Source: an uncultured Clostridium sp. (lineage in GTDB: Bacteria; Bacillota; Clostridia; TANB77; CAG-508). From it: a stretch of 7,577 nt of DNA. Shown one piece after another: positions 6,795-7,577 of the stretch; positions within the stretch are counted from its first letter, which is position 1; each line of letters begins with the position of its first letter. Under the pieces are notes generated by a model, which was given only the letters and a program-made list of their open reading frames with translations, did no database searches and was not told the DNA's origin. The stretch lies in the NCBI GenBank assembly GCA_900556345.1, contig USOM01000036.1:1-7577 (forward strand), given 5' to 3'. A program made the position numbers and the translations under genes.

Positions 6795-6836
6795 TTTTTC
6801 TTCCTTTCCGCCCCTTAAGTTACCTCTTTTTATTTA

Positions 6837-7094
6837 CTAAATTTTTCTGTAAATGAATATTGCAAGTGCCATTCCAATTATACTTGCGATATTTATTTTT
6901 ATTGAAAATGCAAATGTTATGCTTAATATACTTAAGTTTAATACAAATGGACTCTCTAATCCAAATTCCTGTCCAAATGATAACCACCATAGTCCATTTA
7001 CATTTGCTGCTAAATCTCCCAATAATCCACCAATTACTAGTCCACTTAAAATAAATATTAATAATATCCAAAAACTTTTATCTCTTGCAGCCAT
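6837..7094 (-). CDS. DUF4321 family small membrane protein
   Basis: An 85-residue protein matching my recollection of the DUF4321 pattern. It has a hydrophobic N-terminal segment (about 8-27, with GLVIGGLLGDL), a central WWLSFGQEFGL (36-46), and a second hydrophobic region (about 50-82) containing TFAFSIKINIASIIG and ending IYRKI. It is probably a two-span inner-membrane protein with unknown biochemical role. AAAGGAGG sits 5 nt before the ATG. It is the first gene after the operon promoter and lies 42 nt ahead of radC. DUF4321 genes often occur beside radC/mreB in Clostridia, which suggests a link with envelope growth, though this is inference from context only. Confidence 0.9.
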   Translation of the reverse strand: MAARDKSFWILLIFILSGLVIGGLLGDLAANVNGLWWLSFGQEFGLESPFVLNLSILSITFAFSIKINIASIIGMALAIFIYRKI

Positions 7095-7145
7095 TTTTTC
7101 CTCCTTTGTTTTCCTTACGGATTTTTGCGTTTATAAGACTTTTAT

Positions 7146-7174
7146 ATTATATATTCATTTTACATTTTTTTCAA
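7146..7174 (-). promoter_or_regulatory. SigA-type promoter of the DUF4321-radC-mre-minC operon
   Basis: On the minus strand TTGAAA (7174-7169) and TATAAT (7151-7146) are separated by exactly 17 nt. The -10 is a perfect consensus and the -35 matches five of six bases. Transcription should start near 7139, leaving a leader of about 45 nt before the ATG at 7094. No other comparably good promoter was noticed in the short gaps within the operon. Confidence 0.8.
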
Positions 7175-7233
7175 GCAAATTGTAGATTTTTTTTATTTTT
7201 TGTGTTACAGTCTATATTACCATATTTTGTTTC

Positions 7234-7262
7234 TTTAAATCTATTAATTTTCGTAGTATAAT
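7234..7262 (+). promoter_or_regulatory. SigA-type promoter for mecA
   Basis: TTTAAA (7234-7239, four of six matches to TTGACA) lies 17 nt before a perfect TATAAT (7257-7262). Transcription would begin near 7269, about 60 nt ahead of the mecA start. It diverges from the operon promoter, with about 60 nt between the two -35 elements. Confidence 0.7.
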
Positions 7263-7283
7263 GTACATAGTAGATTAAAAAGA

Positions 7284-7315
7284 AACAATATATGTTTTTA
7301 TAGCATATAATTGTT
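7284..7315 (+). other. Hairpin abutting the mecA ribosome site
   Basis: Bases 7284-7294 (AACAATATATG) pair with 7304-7315 (CATATAATTGTT), leaving a single bulged A and a nine-base loop. The stem ends directly against AGGAGG at 7316-7321. It lies within the predicted leader RNA. It is AT-rich, so stability is moderate. It may affect ribosome access or mRNA life, but this is inference. Confidence 0.45.
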
Positions 7316-7330
7316 AGGAGGATTTCTAAT

Positions 7331-7577
7331 ATGAAAATTGAAAAACTTACTGATAATAAAATTAGAATCATTATAGATTTAGATGAATTATCCGAAAAAA
7401 ATATTGATGTTAATAGTTTAATTAAAAATAATGATAAAGCACACGTGCTTTTCCAAACTATTCTTAATGAAGCAGAAAAACAAGTAGGATTTAAAGTTCA
7501 AAATTGTAAATTACTTGTAGAGGCATTTTCCACAACCGATGGATATGTTGTTTTTACTTTAACAAAATATAAAAATG
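7331..7577 (+). CDS. mecA: Adaptor protein MecA, N-terminal part (cut by window edge)
   Basis: Eighty-two codons are visible with no stop before the window ends. The translation begins MKIEKLTDNKIRIIIDLDEL and includes LFQTILNEAEKQVGF (about 43-57), LLVEAF (64-69) and GYVVFTLTK (73-81). This is the N-terminal domain of MecA-type adaptors, which bind target proteins and deliver them to ClpC for ClpCP degradation; in Bacillus the target is ComK. The ClpC-binding C-domain lies outside the window, so completeness cannot be judged. AGGAGG (7316-7321) lies 9 nt before the ATG at 7331. The gene diverges from the cell-shape operon, with 236 nt between start codons. What it targets in this organism is unknown. 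Confidence 0.88.
   Translation, partial: MKIEKLTDNKIRIIIDLDELSEKNIDVNSLIKNNDKAHVLFQTILNEAEKQVGFKVQNCKLLVEAFSTTDGYVVFTLTKYKN

Noticed and set aside
6820..7071. Lys/Asn/Trp-rich minus-strand frame overlapping the DUF4321 gene
   Set aside because: It is a frame-shifted shadow of the DUF4321 gene without a ribosome site.
7171..7371. Minus-strand frame across the intergenic region and mecA start
   Set aside because: It is antisense to the mecA leader and start, contains both promoters, and has no family resemblance.
1..7577. tRNA, rRNA, CRISPR array, insertion sequence or prophage parts
   Set aside because: No spaced direct repeats, transposase-like frames, terminal inverted repeats or structured RNA signatures were seen.

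Overview
The window is very AT-rich. Arg is written almost entirely as AGA/AGG with a few CGT, and starts include TTG and GTG behind clear purine-rich ribosome sites. Gene content and order (DUF4321, radC, mreB, mreC, mreD, a class B penicillin-binding protein, minC) point to a low-GC Gram-positive of the Clostridia type, perhaps a gut lineage. No species can be named from the sequence alone.

Layout. Positions 58-899 hold two small plus-strand genes joined by a one-base stop/start overlap. Both encode Asn/Ser-rich proteins with better-ordered C-termini and unknown function. They meet a long minus-strand operon tail to tail, and both stop codons lie in one CTAG palindrome at 896-899. The operon reads right to left: DUF4321 membrane protein (7094-6837), radC (6794-6084), mreB (6078-5047), mreC (5024-4209), mreD (4188-3653), a PBP2-type transpeptidase (3616-1520) and minC (1507-896). 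Gaps of 5-42 nt between genes and a promoter at 7174-7146 (TTGAAA, 17 nt, TATAAT) support one transcript. The divergent gene at 7331, cut by the window edge, is the N-terminus of MecA and has its own promoter at 7234-7262.

Function. MreB, MreC and MreD form the rod-complex scaffold that positions PBP2 for lateral wall synthesis. MinC restricts FtsZ ring placement. The operon therefore joins elongation to division-site selection. The minD gene that commonly follows minC is not here.

Main discovery. mreD is intact at the protein level but split over three reading frames. A 177-residue MreD is recovered only if one C is skipped at each of two points (4095 and 4004). Both points are CGG codons followed by A. 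I checked every CGG/CCG triplet in the other genes of the window (roughly 2,200 further codons) and found no other in-frame CGG. The two sites also share 22 of 26 bases. This suggests that CGG may be unassigned or hungry in this genome, and that ribosomes shift +1 onto the overlapping GGA. Sequence error or decay remain alternatives to exclude.
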